Part shown: one piece after another, positions 1 through 7,766 of the stretch
How the letters are laid out: every line of letters begins with the position of its first letter
Position numbering within the stretch: position 1 is the stretch's first letter
Assembly (NCBI GenBank): GCA_016183885.1
Contig: JACPDS010000102.1
Location: 1 to 11,947 of the forward strand
DNA: 11,947 nucleotides
Direction of reading: 5' to 3'
Origin: Armatimonadota bacterium
GTDB taxonomy: Bacteria > Vulcanimicrobiota > JACPDS01
Notes under the pieces: generated by a model
Databases searched by the model: none
Seen by the model: the letters and a program-made list of their open reading frames with translations, nothing else
What the model was told of the DNA's origin: nothing
Made by a program: the position numbers and the translations under genes

Positions 1-79
1 TGTGGTAATTTCTATGCTTCTTCCTATATTTGAAATAAACAGACTGATTAAATAATAGAGCTGCAACCCCTCACCCTTA

Positions 80-103
80 CCCTCTCCCACAGTGGGGAGA
101 GGG
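80..103. repeat. GC-rich inverted repeat (hairpin) in the spacer downstream of ppx
   Basis: Nine-base arms CCCTCTCCC (80-88) and GGGAGAGGG (95-103) form a perfect hairpin with a 6-nt loop, inside a C-rich block (67-110) that contrasts sharply with the AT-rich surroundings. The left flank repeats CCCT-like units (CCCCTCACCCTTACCCTCTCCC is the general pattern, from about 67). No T-run follows it on the minus strand, so it is not a classical intrinsic terminator for ppx. It resembles the dispersed extragenic palindromes seen in many bacterial genomes (recollection, not tested). The remainder of 1-179 shows no gene. Confidence 0.6.
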
Positions 104-179
104 CGCTCCGACTTTGCATTGGAACGTATATAAGCGATGAAGTATTTTGGAAGAGCCCTGCAAAATTACACAAAATATT

Positions 180-998
180 TTAGATTACCTTTAATAATCC
201 AAAAAGTAAATTTACACTGCTAACTTTACAATTCTTAAAAGAAAATCTTCTCATAAACTCTTCTAAAATCATTCCTCCCGCTAAAATAATATCCGCTCTT
301 TGAGGCTCTAATCCGCTTATTTTTTCTCTTTTCTTATAAGAAAGTTTTAAAAACTCTTGGTTAAGTTTTTTTAAATCTGCCAAATTTATAGAAAAACCTT
401 CAATTTTCTTTAAATCAATTTTTTTTAATTTTAAAAAAATACAGGCTAAGGCAACTATCGTTCCTCCAATTCCCACTAAATCAGCTTTTTCTTTTAAAAA
501 ATTTATTTTATTTAATTTTATATTAATGAATAAAGGCAAGCTTTTAAAATTTTTATTCCTGCCAAAAAGGCGGCTGACTTCAGCGCTTCCTCCTCCAATA
601 TCAATCACAATTAACGGATGACTCTTAATAGAATATTTTTCTAAAACCGCTAAAGCCCCAAACTCAGCTTCTTCTTTCCTGCTTAAAATTTTAATCGCTA
701 AATTAAATTTAGTTTTAAAAAGTCTTAAAAATTCTTTTTTATTTTTAGCTTTTCTTAAAACTTCCGTAGAAACAAGAACAATTTTATCTACTTTGTCATT
801 TCGAGCTTCTTTAATTAAATTTGTTAAAGCCTTAAAAGTCCTCTGAACGGCTTTAAAATTTAAAAGCTTACTTTTAATCAATCCTTCGCCTAAGCGGGTG
901 GGAACAACCTTAAAAGTAAGCTTTTGATTTAAAATTTTTAAAAATTTTATAGAATTTGTGCCTAAATCAATTAAAGCTATTTTATTTAAATCTTTAAT
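180..998 (-). CDS. ppx: Ppx/GppA-family exopolyphosphatase / pppGpp phosphohydrolase, non-canonical start
   Basis: This is an ASKHA-fold phosphatase that removes terminal phosphate from polyphosphate or pppGpp. Family motifs are all present: the phosphate-1 loop IDLGTNSIKF near the N terminus, SRKEEAEFGALAVL in the middle, the phosphate-2 loop VIDIGGGSAEVSRL, the GIGGT motif and the C-terminal NLLFGLL segment. About 272 residues corresponds to the two core domains without the extra C-terminal domains of long Ppx. The only TTG start is at 881, but the phosphate-1 loop lies upstream of it, between there and the hppA stop codon. In that stretch there is no ATG, GTG or TTG. I place the start at an ATT (996-998), three bases after the hppA stop at 1002-1004 and in the same frame. 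A GGAG (1013-1016) is 14 nt upstream, a rather long spacing. Initiation at ATT, stop readthrough or a sequence error are alternatives. Ppx and GppA activities cannot be separated by sequence here. Confidence 0.85.
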   Translation of the reverse strand: MKDLNKIALIDLGTNSIKFLKILNQKLTFKVVPTRLGEGLIKSKLLNFKAVQRTFKALTNLIKEARNDKVDKIVLVSTEVLRKAKNKKEFLRLFKTKFNLAIKILSRKEEAEFGALAVLEKYSIKSHPLIVIDIGGGSAEVSRLFGRNKNFKSLPLFINIKLNKINFLKEKADLVGIGGTIVALACIFLKLKKIDLKKIEGFSINLADLKKLNQEFLKLSYKKREKISGLEPQRADIILAGGMILEEFMRRFSFKNCKVSSVNLLFGLLKVI

Positions 999-1001
999 TT
1001 T

Positions 1002-3332
1002 TTAAACTAACACTCCTTCTTCTTCTTTAGCTAAAGAAGTTTCTAATTTTTTATTATTTTCATCTCTGATTACTTTTTCCGCTATTCCTCCCCGATTGCT
1101 AAAACTAACCGCCCAAGCTAATAACATTACACAAATAGCTACAATTGAGATTTTAATTATCAGGTTTAAATCCGGTTTAATAATTATCGGGGCAATTAAG
1201 ATAGCCACTAAATTCATTACTTTAATTAAAGGATTAATAGCCGGTCCAGCCGTATCTTTCAAAGGATCTCCTATCGTATCTCCAATTACTCCGGCTTTAT
1301 GCGCCGGAGAGCCTTTTCCTCCCAATAATCCCTCTTCAATTTTCTTTTTGCTATTATCCCAGATGCCGCCGCTATTAGACATAAATACCGCCATTAATTG
1401 GCCTGTTAAAATTGATCCGGCTAAATAAGCTCCAAGAGAATCTACTCCCAAACCAAAACCCACTAAAGCGGGAGTAACAATAGCTAAAATTGCCGGACTG
1501 ATTAATTCTTTTTGAGCCGCGGCGGTGCTGATATCCACACAGCGGGAATATTCAGGTTTAGCGCTGCCCTCCATAATTCCGGGAATTTCCTTAAATTGTC
1601 TTCTTACTTCTTCCACGACTAAAAATGCCGCTCTTCCCACAGCATTAATGGCAAAACTGGAAAATAAAAATGGAACCGCTCCTCCGATTAAAAATCCAAT
1701 AAAAATATGCGGGATATTAATTTGAATCCCTTTAGCGATTAAATGAGCTTCCTCTACATAAGAACTAAAAAGAGCTGTAGCAGCAATCACCGCGGTAGCA
1801 ATAGCCAACCCTTTTGTTAAAGCTTTGGTAGTATTCCCGATAGCGTCAAGTTTAGCTACAATAGCATAAGCTCTGCTTCCGCTTTCATATTTTTTTAACG
1901 CTCCCGACATTTCAAAAATTCCATTAGCATTATCGGTTACCGGTCCGTACGTATCCATAGCTAAAATATAGCCTGTAGTAGTAAGCAGTCCTAAACCTGC
2001 TAAAGCAATTCCGTACATCTGTAAAGCCGGTTCGCCGTTAAAAATTAAAAGACCGGATAAAATTGTCCCGGCTATAAAAATAATCGCCCAGACACTGCTT
2101 TGCAATCCTTGAGCCAGTCCTGATAAAATCATCGTAGCTACGCCGGTTTTAGCAGAATAAGCCGTTTCTGTAACCGGCGGTTTATCAATATGAGTATAAA
2201 AATTAGTCAGCCATAAAGTAGCTAAAGCTAAAGCTACTCCTACAGCGGTAGCATAAAAAAATCTTAAATCAGGCAGGCCTGTTAAAGGATTTTTAAGATA
2301 AAAATAATTTATTAAAAAACAACCCAGTAAAGAAACAAGAGCCGATGACCAAAAACCTATATTAATTGGAACCATAGGATCTTTCATATCTTCTTTGCCT
2401 CGAACGCTAAAAATTCCAATCGCTGAAGCAAATACTCCAATAGCGCGGACAAGTAAAGGATAAATAATTAAAGTAAGCGCAAAATAAGGAGCTTTATTGC
2501 CAAAACGGGCAATAATTCCCGGATCAAGCATACTTGTAGCGCCTAAAATAATTGCCGCTACAAGAGTTACTTCATAACTTTCAAAAACATCCGCGGCCAT
2601 TCCGGCGCAGTCTCCAACATTATCTCCTACATTATCAGCAATAGTAGCCGCGTTGCGGGGATCATCTTCAGGAATGCCAGCTTCCACTTTCCCCACTAAA
2701 TCCGCCCCTACATCAGCCGCTTTAGTATAACTTCCCCCTCCCATTCTCATAAAAAGAGCCGCTAAACATCCTCCAAAACCAAAGCCCACCAGAACCTTCA
2801 TAGCGTCTTGTTGAAATCCCATAAAAATTAAAACCGCCCCAAGCAGTCCTAATCCAATAGTAAACATACCCGAAACTCCGCCGCCTTGAAAGGCGATCTC
2901 TAAAGCGTCTTTAAAGCTATATAAAGCCGCGTTAGCTACCCTGACATTAGCTTTAACCGCCAATCGCATGCCTACATAACCTGCTCCGTATGAAGCAAAA
3001 ACTCCCATTAAAAAAGCTACCGCTATTCCTACGGCTAAAATCGGCTTGTCAATATAAATTGACTTATACATTAACCATAAGCCAAAAGCCACTAAAACCA
3101 CAAAAATTAACATTGTTCTAAACTGGCGTCCTAAATAAGCTAATGCTCCTTCTTCTATAGCGGCGCTTACATCCTGCATTTCTTTAGAGCCGGCATCTCT
3201 TTTAATTACTTTATTCCAAAGATACCAGCCAAATAAAATAGAAATAACCGCTGAAGCAAGAACAAAAAATAAAAGATTATTTTCCAGATTCCCTAATGCC
3301 GGCAGAATAATTTGCGCTTCCTTGCCTCCCAT
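1002..3332 (-). CDS. hppA: Membrane-bound proton-translocating pyrophosphatase, K+-independent type
   Basis: This integral membrane pump couples hydrolysis of pyrophosphate to ion export (family knowledge). The protein is 776 residues and mostly hydrophobic helices, the usual family size. Catalytic loops are intact: DLVGKVEAGIPEDDPRN (211-227), DNVGDNVGDCAGMAADVF (233-250), the DTYGPVTDNANGI region (460-472), DNSKKKIE (659-666) and GDTIGDPLKDTAGPAINPL (684-702). GNTTKALTKG (499-508) has Lys and Thr where K+-dependent enzymes have Ala and Gly. This is the established signature of the K+-independent class, all characterised members of which pump H+. The ATG at 3330-3332 has an ideal AGGAGG eight bases upstream. 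It follows the S1 gene by 39 bp and runs in frame into ppx. The charged C-terminal tail after about 750 is extra. It probably recycles PPi from biosynthesis and from the neighbouring PFK reaction run in reverse. Confidence 0.97.
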   Translation of the reverse strand: MGGKEAQIILPALGNLENNLLFFVLASAVISILFGWYLWNKVIKRDAGSKEMQDVSAAIEEGALAYLGRQFRTMLIFVVLVAFGLWLMYKSIYIDKPILAVGIAVAFLMGVFASYGAGYVGMRLAVKANVRVANAALYSFKDALEIAFQGGGVSGMFTIGLGLLGAVLIFMGFQQDAMKVLVGFGFGGCLAALFMRMGGGSYTKAADVGADLVGKVEAGIPEDDPRNAATIADNVGDNVGDCAGMAADVFESYEVTLVAAIILGATSMLDPGIIARFGNKAPYFALTLIIYPLLVRAIGVFASAIGIFSVRGKEDMKDPMVPINIGFWSSALVSLLGCFLINYFYLKNPLTGLPDLRFFYATAVGVALALATLWLTNFYTHIDKPPVTETAYSAKTGVATMILSGLAQGLQSSVWAIIFIAGTILSGLLIFNGEPALQMYGIALAGLGLLTTTGYILAMDTYGPVTDNANGIFEMSGALKKYESGSRAYAIVAKLDAIGNTTKALTKGLAIATAVIAATALFSSYVEEAHLIAKGIQINIPHIFIGFLIGGAVPFLFSSFAINAVGRAAFLVVEEVRRQFKEIPGIMEGSAKPEYSRCVDISTAAAQKELISPAILAIVTPALVGFGLGVDSLGAYLAGSILTGQLMAVFMSNSGGIWDNSKKKIEEGLLGGKGSPAHKAGVIGDTIGDPLKDTAGPAINPLIKVMNLVAILIAPIIIKPDLNLIIKISIVAICVMLLAWAVSFSNRGGIAEKVIRDENNKKLETSLAKEEEGVLV

Positions 3333-3371
3333 AATAATTTCCTCCTTTGTTATCCTGAATTTTAATTTTTT

Positions 3372-3767
3372 TTAACGCAGGCGGCTTCTTCCGCCGCGCT
3401 TTGCTTCCACATTACGTTTTAAATCTAAAAGCCTCTCTTCGCTTTCCTTTAAAAATTTAGTTAATTTATCTTCAAAAGAAGAAGGTTCTTCTTTATGCTT
3501 GTATGTTTTATTTTTAAATTTAGTTTCTTTTTCTAAATCTGCTTGTTTAATAGAAAGATCATACTGCCCTTTATAATTAACTTTTAATATTTTTACTTTA
3601 ACAGGATCTTTTTCTTTTAAAATTTTATTAATATCTTCTACATAATCATTCGATATTTCAGAAATATGCACTAACACGGAAGATTTATCAGGTAATTCTA
3701 TAAATGCTCCATATCTAGTAATTCCCGTAATAACTCCATCTACAATTGAACCGACTTCCAAGGGCAT
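3372..3767 (-). CDS. S1 RNA-binding domain protein (YabR/GSP13-like)
   Basis: This is a 131-residue protein. Residues 1-75 form one S1/OB-fold domain: VGSIVDGVITGITRYGAFIE, then VLVHISEIS and a strand near VKVKILKVN. The rest (about 76-131) is a charged, Lys/Glu-rich tail ending in the basic GGRSRLR. Such proteins bind RNA or the 30S subunit. The Bacillus relatives YabR and GSP13 are of this size, and yabR lies next to divIC, as this gene lies next to an FtsB/DivIC gene here. The ATG at 3767 has an AGGGA close upstream and a stronger AAGGAG about 18 nt upstream. A consensus promoter (3815-3842) in the 77-bp gap suggests its own transcription start. The function beyond RNA binding is unknown. 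Confidence 0.85.
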   Translation of the reverse strand: MPLEVGSIVDGVITGITRYGAFIELPDKSSVLVHISEISNDYVEDINKILKEKDPVKVKILKVNYKGQYDLSIKQADLEKETKFKNKTYKHKEEPSSFEDKLTKFLKESEERLLDLKRNVEAKRGGRSRLR

Positions 3768-3814
3768 ACTTCCCTAATTTATACTCCTTAAAATTAAATT
3801 TAATAATTTTATTT

Positions 3815-3842
3815 ATTATAATATTATTGAAAAATTTGTCAA
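3815..3842 (-). promoter_or_regulatory. Consensus sigma70-type promoter before S1-hppA-ppx
   Basis: Reading the minus strand, TTGACA (3842-3837) is followed after 16 bp by TATAAT (3820-3815). Both hexamers match the sigma70 consensus exactly. The expected start is near 3808, giving a leader of about 40 nt before the S1 gene at 3767. It lies just past the stop codon of the FtsB-like gene, so it would uncouple S1-hppA-ppx from pfk-ftsB. This is a sequence match only. Confidence 0.7.
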
Positions 3843-3844
3843 AT

Positions 3845-4237
3845 TTAATGAAAAAATTTAAAAAAGCTTTTCAACTTATTTAACCAGCCGGCTTTATTTT
3901 CATTTTCAAAATTATTTTTTACTTCCGCTTTTTTTGGGAATAATGAAGCTTTCTTCTTGTTATGCAATAAAAAAATAATCTCTTTAGGTTTTGCTAAACC
4001 TAATTTCTCTCGAGCCGCCGATTCTATGCCCTGATCGGTATTTAAAAAATAAATTTCTCTCTTTAAAATTTCATTTTTTCTCCGCAAATCGGCAATTTCT
4101 TTTTCTAAATTTAAGACTTCTGTTTTTTTAAAATTTATTTCCTTTTTATTCTTATTATAAAAAACAAAAAAATTTATTCCTAAAAATAAAATTAAGCTAA
4201 AAATTGAAAATTTAAAAAAAGTAAATTTATCCCCCAA
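3845..4237 (-). CDS. ftsB: FtsB/DivIC-family septum formation initiator
   Basis: This is a small bitopic cell-division protein that, in the family, joins the FtsQ/FtsL (DivIB/FtsL) complex at the division septum. Of its 130 residues, 1-10 are cytoplasmic, about 9-27 are a transmembrane helix (FSIFSLILFLGINFFVF) and about 33-70 are a coiled coil rich in Glu, Lys and Leu. The conserved C-terminal block of the family, here GIESAAREKLGLAKPKEIIF, follows. A Lys-rich tail after about 94 is longer than in most members. The start is TTG at 4235-4237, supported by a GGAG nine bases upstream in the 21-bp gap after pfk. No ATG is available that keeps the membrane helix. ftsB and divIC cannot be told apart by sequence alone. 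Confidence 0.85.
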   Translation of the reverse strand: MGDKFTFFKFSIFSLILFLGINFFVFYNKNKKEINFKKTEVLNLEKEIADLRRKNEILKREIYFLNTDQGIESAAREKLGLAKPKEIIFLLHNKKKASLFPKKAEVKNNFENENKAGWLNKLKSFFKFFH

Positions 4238-4258
4238 GCAATTTTACTCCAAAAAATT

Positions 4259-5290
4259 TTAATAAAACATTTGAGCTAATTGATATAATTCAATAGAAAC
4301 TTTTTTAGGGGAAGCCTTCAAAGCTTCGGCTAAGTTAACTGAAGTAATTTGATTTCCTTGAAAAGCCGTCATTTTTCCATATTGTCCATATTTAATTAAT
4401 TTTACCGCTTCTATTCCTAAACGAGTGGCTAAAATTCTATCAAAAACAGAGGGAGAACCCCCTCTTTGAAGATGACCTAAAATAGTTACTCGAGTTTCAT
4501 AACCGGTGATTTTCTCAATTTGTTTCCCGATAATCTGACCGACATTTCTACGGTCTAAACGCACATGCCCAAAAGCATCTATGCTATCGCAGTCATCCTC
4601 TAAAATAACCTCCTGTAAAGCTACGCCTTCCGCCGCAATAATAATGCTAAAATCCTTGCCTAATGAACGTCTGCGGTTTAAATGCTCGCAAACTTCTTGA
4701 ACGTCAGCTGGAACTTCAGGAATCATAATCCAATCCGCTCCTCCTGCTAACCCGCCGTATAAAGCTACCCAGCCGGTGTCCCTGCCCATTACTTCTACTA
4801 TAATTACCCGATGATGAGAATGAGCGGTAGTATGTAATTTATCCAGCGCGTCAGTTACAATAGAAACAGCCGAATCAAATCCAATACAATAATCCGTAAA
4901 GCCTACATCATTATCCATAGTTTTAGGAATAGCCACTGCGGGAATATTTTTTTCTAAAAGCTTTAAACAAACCCCTAATGTATCATCTCCTCCAATAGGT
5001 ATAAGCGCGTCAATATTCCGCTTCTTTATAACTTCTTCAATCTTTTCATAACCATTTTCTATTTTAGCGGGATTAGTGCGGGAGGTCCCTAAAATTGTTC
5101 CTCCTAAAGGCAGAATTCCTGAAACCGATGAAAGAGTCATCTTTTCCATTTGATCTTCAATAAGACCCAGCCAGCCTCTTTGAATTCCATAAACCTCAAA
5201 ATTATAATCTAAGGATTTTCTTACTACAGCTCGAATAGCGGCATTTAATCCCTGACAATCTCCTCCGCCGGTTAAAATACCGATCCTCAT
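4259..5290 (-). CDS. pfp: 6-phosphofructokinase, predicted pyrophosphate-dependent (group III)
   Basis: This enzyme phosphorylates fructose 6-phosphate to the 1,6-bisphosphate, the committing step of glycolysis. Its 343 residues include the N-terminal ILTGGGDCQGLNAAIR (5-20), GGDDT (100-104), PKTMDND (122-128) with the catalytic Asp, MGRDTGW (168-174) and GHLQRGGSPS (272-281). The phosphoryl-donor positions are Asp103 (in GGDDT) and Lys123 (in PKT). ATP-dependent bacterial PFKs have Gly at both, while Asp plus Lys is the established signature of the reversible PPi-dependent enzymes. The donor is predicted, not shown. The ATG at 5290 has GAGGG nine bases upstream. It is the first gene of the pfk-ftsB-S1-hppA-ppx run. 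I see no clear promoter in 5291-5389, and the palindromic repeat lies just upstream. Confidence 0.93.
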   Translation of the reverse strand: MRIGILTGGGDCQGLNAAIRAVVRKSLDYNFEVYGIQRGWLGLIEDQMEKMTLSSVSGILPLGGTILGTSRTNPAKIENGYEKIEEVIKKRNIDALIPIGGDDTLGVCLKLLEKNIPAVAIPKTMDNDVGFTDYCIGFDSAVSIVTDALDKLHTTAHSHHRVIIVEVMGRDTGWVALYGGLAGGADWIMIPEVPADVQEVCEHLNRRRSLGKDFSIIIAAEGVALQEVILEDDCDSIDAFGHVRLDRRNVGQIIGKQIEKITGYETRVTILGHLQRGGSPSVFDRILATRLGIEAVKLIKYGQYGKMTAFQGNQITSVNLAEALKASPKKVSIELYQLAQMFY

Positions 5291-5389
5291 AATATTTTTC
5301 CCTCTTTTTATATAAATTTTAATTTTAAATTTTTAATTAATCATCTATTCGCTTATTCACTAAAAACAGCTTAACTCCTGCCTTTATAA

Positions 5390-5490
5390 AAATCCTAAAT
5401 TCTAAACAATATTAAATAACCAAAATACAAAATATGTTTTGAGATTTGAATTTTGATATTGTTTAGAATTTAAGATTTAGTGCTTAGAAT
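5390..5490. repeat. Palindromic AT-rich repeat between the xdh gene and pfk
   Basis: The 23-base arms 5390-5412 and 5456-5478 are inverted copies with one mismatch (C at 5395 against A at 5473). In minus-strand RNA this mismatch becomes a G-U pair. Inside, CAAAAT (5421-5426) pairs with ATTTTG (5450-5455) and CAAA (5428-5431) with TTTG (5445-5448), extending the hairpin. On the minus strand AAATTCTAA occurs again directly outside the right arm (5482-5490), where its TAA is the stop codon of the xdh gene. The structure looks like a non-autonomous dispersed palindrome (MITE/REP-like). I cannot test its copy number. No T-run terminator signature is obvious. Confidence 0.65.
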
Positions 5491-7742
5491 TTCTTGAAAA
5501 ATATGTCTTCAGGGAGAATTGGTATTTTCCTGAATCTCACTCCTAAAGCATTGTTAATAGCATTAACAATGGCTGGAGCAGTGGGGATTAAAGCCGGCTC
5601 CCCTACTCCTTTTGCTCCAAAAGGTCCTTCGGAATACGCATCTTCCACTAAAATAGATTTTACATAAGGAACATCTAAACTTAGAGGAATAACATAAGTA
5701 GATAAATTAGGATTTTGAATAATTCCCTTTTTAAAAACCAAATTCTCATAAAGTGTGTAGCCTAAAGCCTGCGCCACCCCTCCTTCAATCTGCCCTTCTA
5801 TTAAATTAGGATTAATGGCTTTCCCTAAATCGTGACTTGCGGTAACTTTTAAGACTTTAACTATGCCTAAAGCTAAATCTATTTCTACTTCGGCAATTTG
5901 AGTGGCAAAAGCATAAACAAAATAAGCCTCCCCTTGAGAAATTTCATTATCCCATTTTAAAGGAGGAGCAGAATACCAGCCAAAAGCTGATAAATTAATA
6001 TTTCTTAAATAGGCTTCCTTAACTAAATCTTTATAATGAATTTTATTTCTTTTAAAATAATAACCCATTCCTTTAAGTTTAATCTTAGATGGCGAAACTT
6101 TTAATATTATAGAAGCTAAATTTAATAATCTTTCTTTTAAAATTAAAGCTCCGTTAAAAACAGCCTTTCCGCTCATCGTAGTTGTTCGAGAAGCAACAGT
6201 AGGGCCGCTATCCGGGACAAAACTGGTATTTACTTCTAAAATCTTAATATATTCTAAAGGAAGATTTAAGGCTGATGCGGCAATTTGAGCAATTACCGTA
6301 AAAGCGCCCTGTCCCATATCCGCGCCGCCTAAAGCAATGCTTGCCGTTCCATCCTGCCAAATTTGAAGATGAGCGCCCGATTTATCTAAATGCCAGCCTT
6401 TAGAACCTAAACTTATTCCATAATAAATACAAGCTGCTCCGATTCCTCTGCGTTTGGAGCCTTTATTTTTAGAATATTGTTTTATTTTTTTATCCCAATT
6501 AGAAGAAATTCTGGCGCTTTTAATGGTTTCCGCTAATCCTACACTTTCTTTTAAAACTTGGTCGGTGGCTGTCTCCCGGTTTATTCTTAAAGCATTTTTT
6601 AAACGTAATTCTATCGGATCAATTCCTAATTTTTGGGCAATTTCATCTAAAATACCCTCGGATGCAAAAGCTGTTTGAGGCTGGCCAAAACCCCGCATAG
6701 CCCCGCAAGGAGAATTATTAGTATAAACTCCGAAAGTATCTACGCTTATATTTGGAATTACATAAGGACCGCAGGCATGAACATTAGCCCGATATAATAC
6801 TATTGGCGATAAAGTGGCATAAGCTCCGCAATCGGCATAAATCTTTATTTGAGCGGCTTGAATTATTCCGTCTTTTCTTACTCCGTATTTATAATGCATT
6901 TCCATAGGATGTCTTTTGCCGGTAATAATAAAATCTTCTCTTCTATCAAAAACTAATTTTACCGGCTGACGGGTAATCTCTGCTAATAAAGCCGCTCTTG
7001 CGCAATGTTCGGAAGGAAAATCCTCTTTCCCGCCAAATCCTCCTCCGGTTACAGTTTGAATTACTTCTACCTGATTTAATCCTTTTTTTAAAACTTTGCA
7101 AACAGATTTCTGGACATAATAGGGACACTGCAAAGACCCATAAATAGTAATTCTGCCGTCATAATGAGGAACGGCAATTACTCCTTGAGTTTCCAAATAA
7201 AGATGTTCTTGATGAGGTGTTTGATAAAGAGCTTCTATAATATAATCAGAATTTTTAAAACCTTCTTCTATATTTCCTTTTCTTAATTTTAAATGAGTAA
7301 GTAAATTGCCTTCTGGATGAATAAAAAGAGCCTCTTTTTTAAGAGCGTCTTTTACGGAAAAATAACCGGGCAGCGCCTTATAGCTTACTTTAATTAAGCT
7401 TGCGGCTAAAAGAGCGGCTTCTTGAACGCTGGCGGCAACTAAAGCGACGCAGTCTCCATAATACCTTGCTTTCTTAAAAGCAATTAAAGGTTGATCGGAT
7501 AAAATTAAACCGGCTTCATTTTCAAATTTAAAATTAAAGCTTGAATCTAAAATTAATTTTAAGCCGGCAATTTTTTCAGCTTTATCTAGTTTTATTTTTA
7601 AAATTTCTCCATGAGGAATCTTAGCAATAACACACTTGGCAAAAAGCATTCCGGGAAATTTTAAATCATCTAAAAAAAGAGCTTTGCCGGTTACTTTATC
7701 TTGAGCATCTAATCTAAAAACAGATTTGCCGATATAATTCAT
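5484..7742 (-). CDS. Xanthine-dehydrogenase-family molybdopterin-binding subunit
   Basis: This is the large catalytic subunit of a molybdenum hydroxylase, 752 residues, the normal length for a split XdhA/CoxL-type subunit. The hammerhead domain is at about 15-130 and the Moco-binding domain follows. Motifs are QEHLYLE (178-184), TGGGFGGKE (232-240), GAMRGFGQPQ (347-356), GGADMGQG (472-479) and GVGEPALIPTAPA (712-724), with Glu715 the likely catalytic base. Glu179 and Arg318 sit where xanthine dehydrogenases bind purines. The CO-dehydrogenase active-site loop with its Cys is absent, so a purine or related heterocycle is the likelier substrate (inference). It begins 24 bp after the usp stop with no visible Shine-Dalgarno. 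The last codons and stop lie in a repeat motif. The 2Fe-2S and FAD subunits normally next to it are not in this window. gene_symbol is left empty because the substrate is not certain. Confidence 0.9.
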   Translation of the reverse strand: MNYIGKSVFRLDAQDKVTGKALFLDDLKFPGMLFAKCVIAKIPHGEILKIKLDKAEKIAGLKLILDSSFNFKFENEAGLILSDQPLIAFKKARYYGDCVALVAASVQEAALLAASLIKVSYKALPGYFSVKDALKKEALFIHPEGNLLTHLKLRKGNIEEGFKNSDYIIEALYQTPHQEHLYLETQGVIAVPHYDGRITIYGSLQCPYYVQKSVCKVLKKGLNQVEVIQTVTGGGFGGKEDFPSEHCARAALLAEITRQPVKLVFDRREDFIITGKRHPMEMHYKYGVRKDGIIQAAQIKIYADCGAYATLSPIVLYRANVHACGPYVIPNISVDTFGVYTNNSPCGAMRGFGQPQTAFASEGILDEIAQKLGIDPIELRLKNALRINRETATDQVLKESVGLAETIKSARISSNWDKKIKQYSKNKGSKRRGIGAACIYYGISLGSKGWHLDKSGAHLQIWQDGTASIALGGADMGQGAFTVIAQIAASALNLPLEYIKILEVNTSFVPDSGPTVASRTTTMSGKAVFNGALILKERLLNLASIILKVSPSKIKLKGMGYYFKRNKIHYKDLVKEAYLRNINLSAFGWYSAPPLKWDNEISQGEAYFVYAFATQIAEVEIDLALGIVKVLKVTASHDLGKAINPNLIEGQIEGGVAQALGYTLYENLVFKKGIIQNPNLSTYVIPLSLDVPYVKSILVEDAYSEGPFGAKGVGEPALIPTAPAIVNAINNALGVRFRKIPILPEDIFFKKF

Positions 7743-7766
7743 TTATTTTAAAGAAATTTTTAAATT

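Noticed and set aside
1096..1725. Open plus-strand frames opposite hppA
   Set aside because: They lie antisense within the fully conserved hppA frame, and their predicted peptides are low-complexity shadows without family features.
5484..7742. Aerobic CO dehydrogenase large subunit (CoxL form I)
   Set aside because: The Cys-containing active-site loop of CoxL is missing. The GAMRGFGQPQ motif and the purine-binding Glu and Arg positions point to the xanthine-dehydrogenase side of the family.
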